Shown: positions 44,422 through 53,404 of the stretch, one piece after another
How the letters are laid out: each line of letters starts with the position of its first letter
Numbering within the stretch: position 1 is the first letter of the stretch
From: Rhodothermales bacterium
GTDB lineage: Bacteria; Bacteroidota; Rhodothermia; Rhodothermales; Bin80
Length of the DNA: 64,000 nucleotides
Direction: 5' to 3'
Assembly: GCA_028278205.1 (NCBI GenBank)
Contig: JANQES010000120.1
Coordinates: 45,330 to 109,329 of the forward strand
Made by a program: the position numbers and the translations under genes
The notes under the pieces: generated by a model
Told to the model about the DNA's origin: nothing
Database searches by the model: none
Seen by the model: only the letters and a program-made list of their open reading frames with translations

Positions 44422-47325
44422 ATGGGTCGATTACTGGGATTCTGGTTGTTTCTGGGGGCGATGCTGGCGGTGCCCGGCCGGGCGCAAGAACTGGTTAAAG
44501 ATATCAATCAGGTCGATGGAGGCTCCACGCCGTGGAATCTGATCTACGTCGATGGGACGCTTTTCTTTGCCGCCGAAGACAGCTTGCACGGGCGTGAGCT
44601 TTGGAAAAGCGACGGCACCGCCGAAGGCACGGTTCTGCTCAAAGATATGGTCCCCGGCAGCGCAGGCGGGTATCCGGCGTCGCTTACCAATGTCGAAGGC
44701 ATCCTCTTTTTTGTGGGGGGCGAGGAATATGGCCGGCACGAGTTATGGCGCACCGATGGGACCGAGGCCGGCACGATACAACTCCTCGAATTTTCTTTAA
44801 AAAGCAGGATACACACCCTCACGGTCTACAACGGCCTGCTCTTTTTTATATCGGAAGAAGACAACGGACTTGATCGCCGGTTGTGGAAAAGTGACGGCAC
44901 GGTCGAGGGGACGACGGCGATCAAGGCGTTTCGACCGGGTGGTTCTTCGGACTATCAACTCATTCTCTTTAACGACCTGCTCTATTTTCGATTGTATGAA
45001 CACGATCTGGGCCACCGGCTCTGGCGTAGCGACGGCACGCCTGGCGGCACCTTTCCCATCCCCGGTGCGATGCCGATCTACGTGTACGCCTCGGATGGAG
45101 AGAAACTTTATTTTCAGGGATATGACGATGAACACGGCCAGGAGTTGTGGACGACCGACGGCACCGCCGAGGGGATGCGGCTCGTCAAAGACATCTTCCC
45201 CGGCTCGTACTCGTCAGAGCCCTTCGAGTTAGCCTATCACGACGGCTTCGTGTATTTCACCGCGCACGACGAGGAAAAGGGCCGCGAACTCTGGCGCAGC
45301 GACGGCACCGCCGAGGGCACCGTGATGGTCAAAGATCTTAACCCCGGCCCGGATTCGTCGCATCCGTGGGATCTGGTCTCTTCCGGAGGCTACCTCTACT
45401 TTAGCGCGCACGTCGACGAACACGGGCGCGAACTCTGGCGCAGCGACGGTACCGCCGAGGGCACGTTCATGCTGGAAATCCGCCCCGGCGCAGACAGCGC
45501 GCGGCCTCAAGCAAAAAGAGACATCGACGGCATCCTGTATTTTGAGGCCGATGACGGCGTTTATGGCCGCGAACTCTGGCGCAGCAACGGCACCCCGGCA
45601 GGCACCGAACTCGTCGTCGATATCCATGAAGGCGTCGGCGATTCCAGACCGCGTTGGATCACCCCGGCGGACGGCAGGCTTTTCCTCAGCGCCGGCGATC
45701 AGCTACACGGCTACGAACTCTGGACGAGCGACGGCACGCCCGACGGCACGCATCTGGTCAAAAATATTGTTCAGGGCGGCACGCTCTCGTCGTCTCCCCG
45801 GTACTTCGTCGATTTCAACGGATCGCTTTTTTTTCAGGGCGACGACGGCATCCACGGACGCGCACTCTGGAAAAGCGACGGCACGCCCGAGGGCACCCGG
45901 CTCGTCAAAGACGTCGGCGAACGGAGCGTGCTGGATTTGATCGTGCTGGATGATGTGCTCTTCTTTCACTCACAGCGAGCCTTATGGCGTAGCGATGGCG
46001 AAGTAGAGGGCACGGTTGCGGTGATAGACTTCGGCGACGACTCGCGGATCGCTGAACTGATCCCGTTTAACGGCGCCATCTTTTTCGTCGCCTACACCCC
46101 AATGTATGGCCTCGAATTGTGGAAAAGCGACGGCACGCCCGAAGGCACCCACCTTTTCAAAGATATCACGCCGGGGCCGGACAGCTCCTTCCCCAATTTT
46201 GACGGTTTCGCGGTGCTCAACGGCGTGCTCTACTTCGGCGCCAACGATGGCGTGCATGGGGTGGAACTCTGGCGCAGCGACGGCACCGTCGAGGGCACGG
46301 GGATGGTTAAGGATATCAGTCCGGGAAGCTGGTGGTCCTCGCCGGAGAATCTCACCGTCATGAAAGATCACCTGTATTTCAGTGCGAGGACGGAACAGCA
46401 TGGATGGTCCTTGTGGAAAAGTGATGGGACCGAGGCCGGCACGGTTTTCCTGAAGGATACCGAACCGGGCCCCGGCGGCCACATCGATGGACCGGGACCC
46501 ATGATCGTGAAAGATGATATGCTGTATTTCAGGGCGGTTGACGGGCGTCATGGGTGGGAGTTGTGGCGCAGCGACGGCTCAACGGCAGGCACGACGATGT
46601 TAAAGGATATCAACCCGGGTTACTCCGATTCGCGGCCTCACGATCTCGTTTTGGTCAATGGGGTGATCTATTTCGCCGCTGATGACGGGGTGCATGGCGC
46701 AGAGTTGTGGAAGAGCGACGGTACGGCAGAGGGCACCGTCCTGGTCAAAGATATCAGGCCCGGTCCGGATCGTAGCGTTCTTAATCTGCTCGGAAAAGGC
46801 GGCGATGTCTTGCTGATGGCAGCCGACGACGGTATCCACGGCCAGGAATTATGGTTAAGCGACGGCACCGCCGAGGGCACCTACCTCGTCGCCGATCTCA
46901 ATCCGGGCGTGTCCGGTGGCCTGGGATATGGGTTCGAAATCCAAGAAATCGACGATTTCGTCTATTTTTCCGGCATCGACGGCGAACGAGGCAGCGAGCT
47001 CTGGAAGCTCGATCTGGCCGCGCTTCCCACGACGGTTGAAGGTCCCCCGCAGATCACCGCCTCCTATCATCTGTCCGACGTCTACCCGAACCCCTTCAAC
47101 CCGGAAGCCCGTTTTACGCTGGCTCTGGATCGAGCGCAACAGGTGCAAATCGCCGTTTACGACGTGCTGGGGCGCGAAGTCGCGGTGTTGCACGAAGGCC
47201 GCCTCGCCGCGCAGCAGCGCCACGGCTTTACGGTAGCCGGGCATCGCTGGGCCAGCGGGTTGTACCTGATCCGCGTCGTGGGCGAGACGTTTAAGGCAGT
47301 GCGGCGGGTGGTGCTCGTCAAATAG
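44422..47325 (+). CDS. ELWxxDGT-repeat surface protein with T9SS sorting domain (copy 1)
   Basis: A signal peptide (MGRLLGFWLFLGAMLAVPGRAQ) is followed by about 17 repeats of roughly 48-50 residues, each with a variant of ELWKSDGTAEGT and then a VKDIxPGxxxSxP segment. This pattern suggests a large beta-propeller-like array. The C-terminal 85 residues (YPNPFNPEARFTL, VYDVLGREVAVLHEG, WASGLYLIRVVG) are a type IX secretion sorting domain, so surface display is expected. Ligand or substrate is unknown. It is a tandem duplicate of the next gene, sharing upstream sequence too. Confidence 0.9.
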   Translation: MGRLLGFWLFLGAMLAVPGRAQELVKDINQVDGGSTPWNLIYVDGTLFFAAEDSLHGRELWKSDGTAEGTVLLKDMVPGSAGGYPASLTNVEGILFFVGGEEYGRHELWRTDGTEAGTIQLLEFSLKSRIHTLTVYNGLLFFISEEDNGLDRRLWKSDGTVEGTTAIKAFRPGGSSDYQLILFNDLLYFRLYEHDLGHRLWRSDGTPGGTFPIPGAMPIYVYASDGEKLYFQGYDDEHGQELWTTDGTAEGMRLVKDIFPGSYSSEPFELAYHDGFVYFTAHDEEKGRELWRSDGTAEGTVMVKDLNPGPDSSHPWDLVSSGGYLYFSAHVDEHGRELWRSDGTAEGTFMLEIRPGADSARPQAKRDIDGILYFEADDGVYGRELWRSNGTPAGTELVVDIHEGVGDSRPRWITPADGRLFLSAGDQLHGYELWTSDGTPDGTHLVKNIVQGGTLSSSPRYFVDFNGSLFFQGDDGIHGRALWKSDGTPEGTRLVKDVGERSVLDLIVLDDVLFFHSQRALWRSDGEVEGTVAVIDFGDDSRIAELIPFNGAIFFVAYTPMYGLELWKSDGTPEGTHLFKDITPGPDSSFPNFDGFAVLNGVLYFGANDGVHGVELWRSDGTVEGTGMVKDISPGSWWSSPENLTVMKDHLYFSARTEQHGWSLWKSDGTEAGTVFLKDTEPGPGGHIDGPGPMIVKDDMLYFRAVDGRHGWELWRSDGSTAGTTMLKDINPGYSDSRPHDLVLVNGVIYFAADDGVHGAELWKSDGTAEGTVLVKDIRPGPDRSVLNLLGKGGDVLLMAADDGIHGQELWLSDGTAEGTYLVADLNPGVSGGLGYGFEIQEIDDFVYFSGIDGERGSELWKLDLAALPTTVEGPPQITASYHLSDVYPNPFNPEARFTLALDRAQQVQIAVYDVLGREVAVLHEGRLAAQQRHGFTVAGHRWASGLYLIRVVGETFKAVRRVVLVK

Positions 47326-47398
47326 GACGAATCCCGCCTTACGCGAGGCGCGGCGTCATGGTGTATCAAAGGAGAGCGACGTATCACGGAGTGCGGTT

Positions 47399-50300
47399 AT
47401 GATGAGACGACTTATAGAGCGTTTTTCAGTTGGCTGTAAGCACTCAAGGTGGAGAGGGGGAAAGGGAGAGAGGGTGAAAGGGGGATCAAAGAGCTTTTTC
47501 TCCCTCTCCCCCTTTCTCCCTCTTGCCCTCTCACAGCCAAAGGCATACTCGCAACTGAAAACCGCTTTTGTGTTCTGCGTGCTCCTGGGCGCGATGCTGG
47601 CGATGCCTGGTCGGGCGCAAGAACTGGTTAAAGATATCAATCTGGTCGATAGAGGCTCCAATCCGGCGGGGCTGGTCTACATCGACGGGACGCTTTTCTT
47701 CTCCGCCGAAGACAGCACGCACGGGCGCGAGCTTTGGAAAAGCGACGGCACGCCGGCAGGCACCGAAATCGTCAAAGACCTCCGCCCCGGCGAGACGAGC
47801 GCTTTTCCGCAATCACTCATCAACGTCGAAGGCCTGCTTTTCTTTGTCGTAGGGGAACGTCACCGTGGATACGAGTTGTGGCGCAGCGATGGGACCGAGG
47901 CGGGAACCACGAAACTCGTCGAATTTCTTCCCAGTGGCCAGATTCGCGCCCTCACGGCCTACGACGGCCTGCTCTTTTTTATATCGAATGAGCGCAACGG
48001 AATCTTTCGGCAGTTGTGGAAAAGCGACGGCACCGTCGAGGGGACGACGGCGATTAAGGCGTTTCGACCGGGCAATGCCGGGCCTCAGCAACTCACGGTT
48101 TTCAACGACCTGCTCTATTTCGAGTTGTATCAAGACGGTGGCAACGATGGGCTCTGGCGCAGCGACGGCACGCCGGAGGGCACCTTCGCCATCCCCGGCG
48201 TCATGCCGTTCGGTCGGCCTGTCTCGGATGGAAAACGGCTTTTTTTTGCAGGATACGACGAGCAACACGGCAGCGAACTGTGGGTGAGCGACAGCACGGC
48301 CGAGCAGGCGTGGCTCGTCAAAGACATCTTCCCCGGCCCGGCGTCTTCGGAGCCGTACGACTTAACCTATCTCGACGGCTTCGTTTATTTCACCGCATAC
48401 GGCGAGGGCCTGGGCAACGAACTCTGGAAGAGCGACGGCACCGCCGAGGGCACCGTGCTCATCAAAGACATTCGCCCCGGCCCGGAATCGTCCCATCCGT
48501 CATACATGACGGTCTCGGGCGGCCTCCTCTACTTCAGTGCCTACGATGACGAACACGGGGGTGAACTCTGGCGCAGCGACGGCACACCGGCGGGCACCTT
48601 CGTGATCGACATCTTCCCCGGCGCGGCCAGCGCGTGGCCTAACGAGATGACGGACATCGACGGCCTCCTCTATTTTGAGGCCGATGACGGCGTCTCTGGC
48701 AGCGAACTCTGGCGCAGCGACGGCACGCCCGAGGGCGCCGAACGCGTCGTCGATATCAACGAAGGCGCCGCTGATTCCGAGCCAAGTTCGATCATCGGGG
48801 TGGACGGCAGGCTCTATTTCGGCGCAGGCGATTATCTGCACGGCGTCGAACTCTGGACGAGCGACGGCACGCCCGACGGCACGCATCTGGTCAAAAATAT
48901 CTATCAGGGCGGCACGCTCTCGTCGTCTCCCCAGGAGTTCGCCGGCTTCGACGGGGCGCTTTTTTTCATGGCCAATGATGACATTCACGGACGCGCGCTT
49001 TGGAAAAGCGACGGCACGCCGGCAGGCACCCGCCTCTTCAAAGACTTCGGCGCCCGCTTCCCCCTCGATTTGACCGTCGTCGGCGACGTGCTCTTTTTTC
49101 ACACGAAGCGAGCCCTGTGGCGCAGCGACGGCACCGAAGCGGGGACGGTTGAGGTGATGGATTTCAGCGATGTGGCAAACATCCATAGCCTGTTTGCCTT
49201 CGGCGATCAACTCGTTTTTTTACCCGCTACCGAAACGCACGGACGCGAGTTGTGGATGAGCGACGGCACGCCCGAAGGCACCCGGCTCATCAAAGATATC
49301 TACGAAGGGTCGAGAGCCGCCTTTCCCACGTACGGCGAGTTTGTGGCGATCGACGGCCTGCTCTACTTCCGGGCCCGGGACGAGGCGCACGGGCAGGAAC
49401 TGTGGGTCAGCAACGGCACCGACGACGGCACGCGCCTGGTCAAGGATATCAATCCGGGAATCGACGACTCACACCCGCAAGATCTCGCATCCATGAACGG
49501 TAATCTGTATTTCAGCGCGTATACGAGCCGGTTTGGACGATCTTTGTGGAAAAGCGATGGCACGACGGCGGGAACGGCCCTGCTGTTTGACGTCGAACCG
49601 GAGTCCTTCGGCAATCAGATTGGGCCTGGAGATATGATCGTCAAAGATGACAGGCTGTTTTTCAGCGCGGATGGTGGCGGCGAGGGGGTGGAACTCTGGC
49701 GCAGCGACGGCTCAAGGGCGAGTACAAAGCTCGTCAAGGATATCAATCCGGGCTTCAGATCGTCGAATCCTTACGATCCCATTTTGGTCAACGGGGTGAT
49801 CTATTTCATCGCCGATGACGGCGAGCACGGCGAAGAGTTGTGGAAGAGCGATGGCACACGCGAGGGCACCGTCCTCGTCAAAGATATCAACCCCGGCCCG
49901 GAGCAGGGGGTGCATGATCTGATGGCTCCGGCAGGCGATGTTCTCTTGATGGCGGCGGATGACGGGGTCCACGGCCTGGAATTGTGGATCAGCGACGGCA
50001 CCGAAGAAGGCACAACCCTCGTCGCCGACCTCAATCCGGGCGCCTCCAACGGCCTGTATTATTTTAATGATGTCGAGGAAATCAACGGCGTCCTTTATTT
50101 TTCCGCCAACGACGGCGTCGGGGGGCGCGAACTATGGAGGCTCGATCTGGCCGCCCTTCCTACCGCAGTTGAAGACGCCCCGGAGATCCCGGCCTCCTAT
50201 CATCTCTCCGAAGTTTATCCGAATCCCTTCAACCCGGAAGCGCGTTTTACGCTGAACCTGAACCACCCGCAACAGGTACAGATCGCTGTTTACGACGTGC

Positions 50301-50458
50301 TGGGGCGCCGGGTCGCGGTGTTGCACGAAGGCCGCCTTGCGGCGCAGCAGCGCCACGTCTTTTCGGTGACCGGGCATCGCTGGGCCAGCGGGCTGTACCT
50401 GATCCGCGTCGAGGGCGAGACGTTTAACGCGGTGCGGCGGGTGGTGCTCGTCAAATAG
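47399..50458 (+). CDS. ELWxxDGT-repeat surface protein with T9SS sorting domain (copy 2)
   Basis: About 17 ELWxxDGTxxGT repeats and a T9SS sorting domain (YPNPFNPEARFTLNL, VYDVLGRRVAVLHEG) match copy 1 closely. The N terminus differs: between the first six codons and the signal-peptide core (FVFCVLLGAMLAMPGRAQ) lies a GA-rich inverted repeat that stays in frame and would encode about 45 extra residues. Either the protein has a long odd leader, or translation starts inside, for example at GTG about 47570. The fifth repeat is degenerate (SELWVSDSTAEQA). Confidence 0.88.
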   Translation: MMRRLIERFSVGCKHSRWRGGKGERVKGGSKSFFSLSPFLPLALSQPKAYSQLKTAFVFCVLLGAMLAMPGRAQELVKDINLVDRGSNPAGLVYIDGTLFFSAEDSTHGRELWKSDGTPAGTEIVKDLRPGETSAFPQSLINVEGLLFFVVGERHRGYELWRSDGTEAGTTKLVEFLPSGQIRALTAYDGLLFFISNERNGIFRQLWKSDGTVEGTTAIKAFRPGNAGPQQLTVFNDLLYFELYQDGGNDGLWRSDGTPEGTFAIPGVMPFGRPVSDGKRLFFAGYDEQHGSELWVSDSTAEQAWLVKDIFPGPASSEPYDLTYLDGFVYFTAYGEGLGNELWKSDGTAEGTVLIKDIRPGPESSHPSYMTVSGGLLYFSAYDDEHGGELWRSDGTPAGTFVIDIFPGAASAWPNEMTDIDGLLYFEADDGVSGSELWRSDGTPEGAERVVDINEGAADSEPSSIIGVDGRLYFGAGDYLHGVELWTSDGTPDGTHLVKNIYQGGTLSSSPQEFAGFDGALFFMANDDIHGRALWKSDGTPAGTRLFKDFGARFPLDLTVVGDVLFFHTKRALWRSDGTEAGTVEVMDFSDVANIHSLFAFGDQLVFLPATETHGRELWMSDGTPEGTRLIKDIYEGSRAAFPTYGEFVAIDGLLYFRARDEAHGQELWVSNGTDDGTRLVKDINPGIDDSHPQDLASMNGNLYFSAYTSRFGRSLWKSDGTTAGTALLFDVEPESFGNQIGPGDMIVKDDRLFFSADGGGEGVELWRSDGSRASTKLVKDINPGFRSSNPYDPILVNGVIYFIADDGEHGEELWKSDGTREGTVLVKDINPGPEQGVHDLMAPAGDVLLMAADDGVHGLELWISDGTEEGTTLVADLNPGASNGLYYFNDVEEINGVLYFSANDGVGGRELWRLDLAALPTAVEDAPEIPASYHLSEVYPNPFNPEARFTLNLNHPQQVQIAVYDVLGRRVAVLHEGRLAAQQRHVFSVTGHRWASGLYLIRVEGETFNAVRRVVLVK
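47418..47566. repeat. GA-rich inverted repeat inserted in the leader of ELWxxDGT copy 2
   Basis: Outer arms AGCGTTTTTCAGTTGGCTGT (47418-47437) and, on the right, ACAGCCA plus CAACTGAAAACCGCT (47534-47565, with a 12-bp bulge). Inner arms are the GA-rich words GGAGAGGGGGAAAGGGAGAG and TCCCTCTCCCCCTTTCTCCC. Copy 1 lacks this insert at the equivalent place. Confidence 0.85.
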
Positions 50459-50490
50459 AACGGCGTCTACGCGCAGCCATTTCCGGATTT

Positions 50491-51027
50491 ATGAAGAAGC
50501 CAGTCATCGCGGAGGCCATTCGCGAAGAAGTAGAACACCGGCTTCGGCAGATCGAAGCCGAGGAAGGCGTGCGGGTTTTTTACGCGTGCGAGTCGGGCAG
50601 CCGGGCGTGGGGCTTTCCGTCGAAAGACAGCGATTACGACGTTCGCTTTCTCTACGCCCATCCGCGCAACTGGTACCTGTCTATCGACGTCGAGCGCAAG
50701 CGGGATGTCATCGAACGGCCCATCAACGACGCGCTCGACATCGGGGGGTGGGATTTGCGCAAGGCGCTTCAGTTGTTTCGCAAATCCAACGTAGACCGGC
50801 TCGTCACGTCGCCGCCGTTGCGGAAAGCCATCGAGGACTTGCTGGCCGTCAAACGAGCCGGCGAAGAAGTAGGCCGCGGGCCGCGCATCCCACCGATCAG
50901 CGATTTCATCCAGAAAGAATTGGAGCGGCTGGAGACCAAACACGTCGATGTTGAGGACGTGAAATCAGATATTGAGGGGCTCAACGTGTTTTTCCGCGAA
51001 GCCCGGGACGAATTGTGGCCTGAATGA
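50491..51027 (+). CDS. RlaP/YcgL-type nucleotidyltransferase, internally shortened
   Basis: The N-terminal half is a clear Pol-beta-type nucleotidyltransferase of the COG3541 group: FYACESGSRAWGFPSKDSDYDVRFLYAHP, then WDLRKALQLFRKSN. Family members are usually about 250 aa; this one is 178 aa. After FRKSN the sequence jumps to RLVTSPPLRKAIEDLLAVKRAGEE, normally found much later, so an internal block of roughly 70 residues appears to be missing in frame. Catalytic Gly-Ser and Asp-x-Asp are kept. It overlaps rsmG by 4 nt (ATGA). Activity is doubtful. Confidence 0.75.
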   Translation: MKKPVIAEAIREEVEHRLRQIEAEEGVRVFYACESGSRAWGFPSKDSDYDVRFLYAHPRNWYLSIDVERKRDVIERPINDALDIGGWDLRKALQLFRKSNVDRLVTSPPLRKAIEDLLAVKRAGEEVGRGPRIPPISDFIQKELERLETKHVDVEDVKSDIEGLNVFFREARDELWPE

Positions 51028-51680
51028 TCGCGATGCCCTGGAATCCCTTTACTGCCCTCACCGCCGCGCAACGCGAGCACCTCGCTGCTTTCGAGCAGCA
51101 GTTGCTTCGTTTCAACCGGCGTTTCAACCTCATCTCGCGCGAGACGGAGGCGGTTTTTACCGAGCGCCACGTGATGCACTGCCTCGCGCTGGCGCATCGG
51201 CGCTTTCCTGACGGCTGCACGGTCGTCGATTGGGGTACGGGCGGGGGTTTGCCTGCGATTCCGCTCGCCATCGCCTTTCCCAACGTTGAAATTCACGCCG
51301 TCGATGCGGTGGGAAAGAAGATCGAGGCGGTGCGGGCGATGGGGCGGCGGCTGGGGCTGGCGAATCTGCATCCGTGGCACGGTCGCGCCGAAGACTGGCC
51401 GGGCGCGGCGCATTTCTCCGTCTCCCGCGCCACCGCGCCGCTGCGCGACCTCTGGCGCTGGCACATGCACGCGCGAAGCCCGGATGCATCGTTTCAAAAA
51501 GATGAAAAAACGTGGCGCCCCGGCCTGATCTGCCTCAAAGGCGGCGACCTGGCCGATGAAATCGACGCCCTGCGCCGCGCCTATCCCACCGTTCAGATCG
51601 AGACGACACCGCTCGAATCACTCTTCTCGCAGCCCTATTTCGCCGAAAAGCTCATCGTCAAACTATTTGACGATGAATGA
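51024..51680 (+). CDS. rsmG: 16S rRNA (guanine(527)-N7)-methyltransferase RsmG
   Basis: RsmG methylates G527 of 16S rRNA. The 218-aa SAM-dependent enzyme has FNLISRETEAVFTERHVMHCL, the SAM-binding motif VVDWGTGGGLPAIPLAIAFP and the downstream IHAVDAVGKKIEAVR. SRATAPLRDLWRWH replaces the more common SRAVA. Length is normal. The gene lies in the broader mnmE-mnmG-rsmG neighbourhood though it is separated from mnmG by two large duplicated genes. Start ATG 51024 overlaps the preceding stop. Confidence 0.94.
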   Translation: MIAMPWNPFTALTAAQREHLAAFEQQLLRFNRRFNLISRETEAVFTERHVMHCLALAHRRFPDGCTVVDWGTGGGLPAIPLAIAFPNVEIHAVDAVGKKIEAVRAMGRRLGLANLHPWHGRAEDWPGAAHFSVSRATAPLRDLWRWHMHARSPDASFQKDEKTWRPGLICLKGGDLADEIDALRRAYPTVQIETTPLESLFSQPYFAEKLIVKLFDDE

Positions 51681-51763
51681 ACCCAATCAGGCTTGCTCAA
51701 AGCGTAATTCTTGCGTTTCTTATCGATAGACACACTATTCTCACATAGGGTGTCTACCCCACT

Positions 51764-51791
51764 AAATTTTTTTAACTTGTTAAAAAAATTT
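51764..51791. repeat. Palindrome ending at the WYL regulator start codon
   Basis: AAATTTTTTTAA (51764-51775) and TTAAAAAAATTT (51780-51791) are perfect 12-bp arms with loop CTTG. The right arm ends directly before ATG 51792. Same design as the palindrome in front of fabG. Confidence 0.85.
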
Positions 51792-52787
51792 ATGAGCAAC
51801 CGCGAGCGCACGCTGAATCGTACCGAGCGTCTCTTCGCTCTCATTCTGCTCTTGCAGAACCGGCCTAGCATGACCTCCCGCGACCTCGCCGAACACTTCG
51901 GGGTCAGCCGGCGGACGATCTTTCGGGATCTGCGGGCGCTCAGCGAATCGGGCGTGCCGCTGACCTACGCCGACCAGGGCGGCTACGAAATCCTCGAAGG
52001 CTATCAACTCCCGCCGTTGATGCTCTCGGCGCGGCAGGCGGCCACGCTGCTCGTCGGGGCCGAGTTTATGAAGCTTCAATCGGACGCCTCGCTCCGGAAA
52101 GAGGCCGATGAGGTGGCACTCAAGATCCGCTCAGTGCTGCCGAATCAGATCCGCGATTACATCGACCAGCTTAACGAGCGCACCGTGCTCGATCCGTACT
52201 GGCTGCACGAGCGCCATGTGGTCGATGAAAGCGAGGGAAGCTGGTATGATCTGAGCGAAGCCGTGGCGCAGCGTCGCTCGGTCATCATGCAATACTACAC
52301 GCAAAGCCGCGACGAACTGACCAAGCGCAAAGTCGATCCGCTCGGCCTCGTTTATTATACCGATCACTGGAACCTCATCGCCTACGACCACCTCCGCGAC
52401 GACATCCGCAACTTCCTGCTCGACAACATCCGCTCGATGTTCGTTCTGACCGAGCGGTTTACGCCGCCCGAAGGCTTCGACCTCGAAGAACACCTCAAAG
52501 AACGGGGCGAAAACCCGCAAAACGTGCGCATCATCGTCCGTTTCGCCGCGCAGATCTACCGCTGGGCGCGCCCCAGCATCCCCGCCGAAATCGAAGAAGA
52601 ACGGCAGCACGACAACGCCGTCGACGTGACCTTCTATTTCGAAAACCTGAAGTACGTGGCACGTTGGTTGCTGCGTTTCGGGACGCAGGCGCAGGTGCTG
52701 GAGCCCGCCGCTCTCCGCGAACACGTCCGCGAGGAGGCGCTGGCGTTGGCGCGGCTTCATCAGGCGGAGGCGGTGGCTGAGAAATGA
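51792..52787 (+). CDS. YafY/PafC-type transcriptional regulator (HTH + WYL domain)
   Basis: The 331-aa protein has an N-terminal winged HTH (RLFALILLLQNRPSMTSRDLAEHFGVSRRTIFRDLRALSESG) and a central WYL domain (AQRRSVIMQYYTQS, KVDPLGLVYYTDHWNLIAYDHL) with a C-terminal extension (RWLLRFGTQAQVLEPAALREHVREEA). WYL domains bind ligands, often nucleic acid pieces, in stress regulators. The frame is open from 51711, but ATG 51792 starts the HTH. A palindrome abuts the start and a GA-rich arm begins at the stop. Confidence 0.93.
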   Translation: MSNRERTLNRTERLFALILLLQNRPSMTSRDLAEHFGVSRRTIFRDLRALSESGVPLTYADQGGYEILEGYQLPPLMLSARQAATLLVGAEFMKLQSDASLRKEADEVALKIRSVLPNQIRDYIDQLNERTVLDPYWLHERHVVDESEGSWYDLSEAVAQRRSVIMQYYTQSRDELTKRKVDPLGLVYYTDHWNLIAYDHLRDDIRNFLLDNIRSMFVLTERFTPPEGFDLEEHLKERGENPQNVRIIVRFAAQIYRWARPSIPAEIEEERQHDNAVDVTFYFENLKYVARWLLRFGTQAQVLEPAALREHVREEALALARLHQAEAVAEK

Positions 52788-52820
52788 GAGGGAGAAAGGG
52801 GGAATGGGAGAGAGGGGGCG
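52786..52820. repeat. GA-rich repeat arm after the WYL regulator
   Basis: GAGGGAGAAAGGGGGAATGG and AGAGAGGGGGCGG are the same words as in the GA-rich inverted repeats, but only one arm is present. It starts in the stop codon of the WYL gene. Confidence 0.7.
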
Positions 52821-52994
52821 GATTTAGCCGTAGTGAAAGTCGGGCAGCTATCAAGATTCGGTGAAGAAAAAATAGATTGGCACTATGTGCTATCCCGATT
52901 TGTACATAGTACAACGTAAGAGAGGATGGCGATTTGACAAGGGGAGAGAAATTGTTTATAAAGCCATAGGCGCATCCCCAAGGGAGCGCAGAGG

Positions 52995-53036
52995 GGCCGA
53001 CACTTGAGGCAATGAAGCTTCAGGTGTCGGCCTTTT
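52995..53036 (+). terminator. Terminator-like hairpin
   Basis: GGCCGACACTTGA (52995-53007) pairs with TCAGGTGTCGGCC (53020-53032) with one wobble, followed by TTTT. It is probably the transcription end of the WYL regulator or an attenuator ahead of the small gene. Confidence 0.65.
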
Positions 53037-53073
53037 CTCGTTTGGAAAAGGTCGATCACCAGATAACGAAAAA

Positions 53074-53104
53074 GAGGTCCGACATCGCCACAATGCCGGA
53101 CCTC
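53074..53104 (+). terminator. Hairpin upstream of the small membrane peptide gene
   Basis: GAGGTCCG (53074-53081) pairs with CGGACCTC (53097-53104), with an inner CAT/ATG pair. No U-run follows; it lies 39 bp before the small gene and may affect its expression. Confidence 0.45.
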
Positions 53105-53142
53105 GGTTGACGAATGCTCTCACGGTCAAATGGTGCATCGCC

Positions 53143-53271
53143 ATGAACAAAGTAGTGAAGAAAGGCCCGTCGAACAACAAACCGGACCCATATCGGCGCG
53201 CTGAGGTGATGGCTACCTTGATCACGGCGGTTGCGGCGTTGATTGCGGCTATCGCTGCGTTGTTGACCTGA
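53143..53271 (+). CDS. Putative small membrane peptide, 42 aa
   Basis: ATG 53143 to TGA 53271 encodes a basic, polar N-terminal half (MNKVVKKGPSNNKPDPYRRA) followed by a 19-residue hydrophobic helix (VMATLITAVAALIAAIAAL). The split composition is typical of small single-pass membrane proteins or type I toxin-like peptides. No clear ribosome binding site is seen. Two hairpins lie upstream. Family is unknown, and an antisense-RNA partner was not identified. Confidence 0.5.
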   Translation: MNKVVKKGPSNNKPDPYRRAEVMATLITAVAALIAAIAALLT

Positions 53272-53288
53272 TCGCCCCTCCTTACTAA

Positions 53289-53372
53289 CTCGTTCCCACG
53301 CTCCTGCGTGGGAATGCAGAACCGGAACGCTCTGCGTTCCAAAACGCCAAGGATCGGGCGCAGAGCGCCCTG
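53289..53372. repeat. Cluster of three short palindromes downstream of the small gene
   Basis: TTCCCACGCTCCTGCGTGGGAA (from about 53292), GGAACGCTCTGCGTTCC (about 53325) and GGGCGCAGAGCGCCCT (about 53355) follow one another. This combination resembles a palindromic repeat seen in many unrelated bacterial genomes. It precedes the 3' end of mfd. Confidence 0.75.
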
Positions 53373-53404
53373 GACCGGCAAGTTGAGAGGGTTTTCGCCA
53401 ACCC

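Larger units (their letters stand above)
52821..53142. other. Non-coding stretch with two hairpins before a small gene
   Basis: No large gene is seen. It holds a terminator-like hairpin (52995-53036) and a second hairpin (53074-53104). The minus-strand frame across this region has no protein-like features. Confidence 0.5.
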
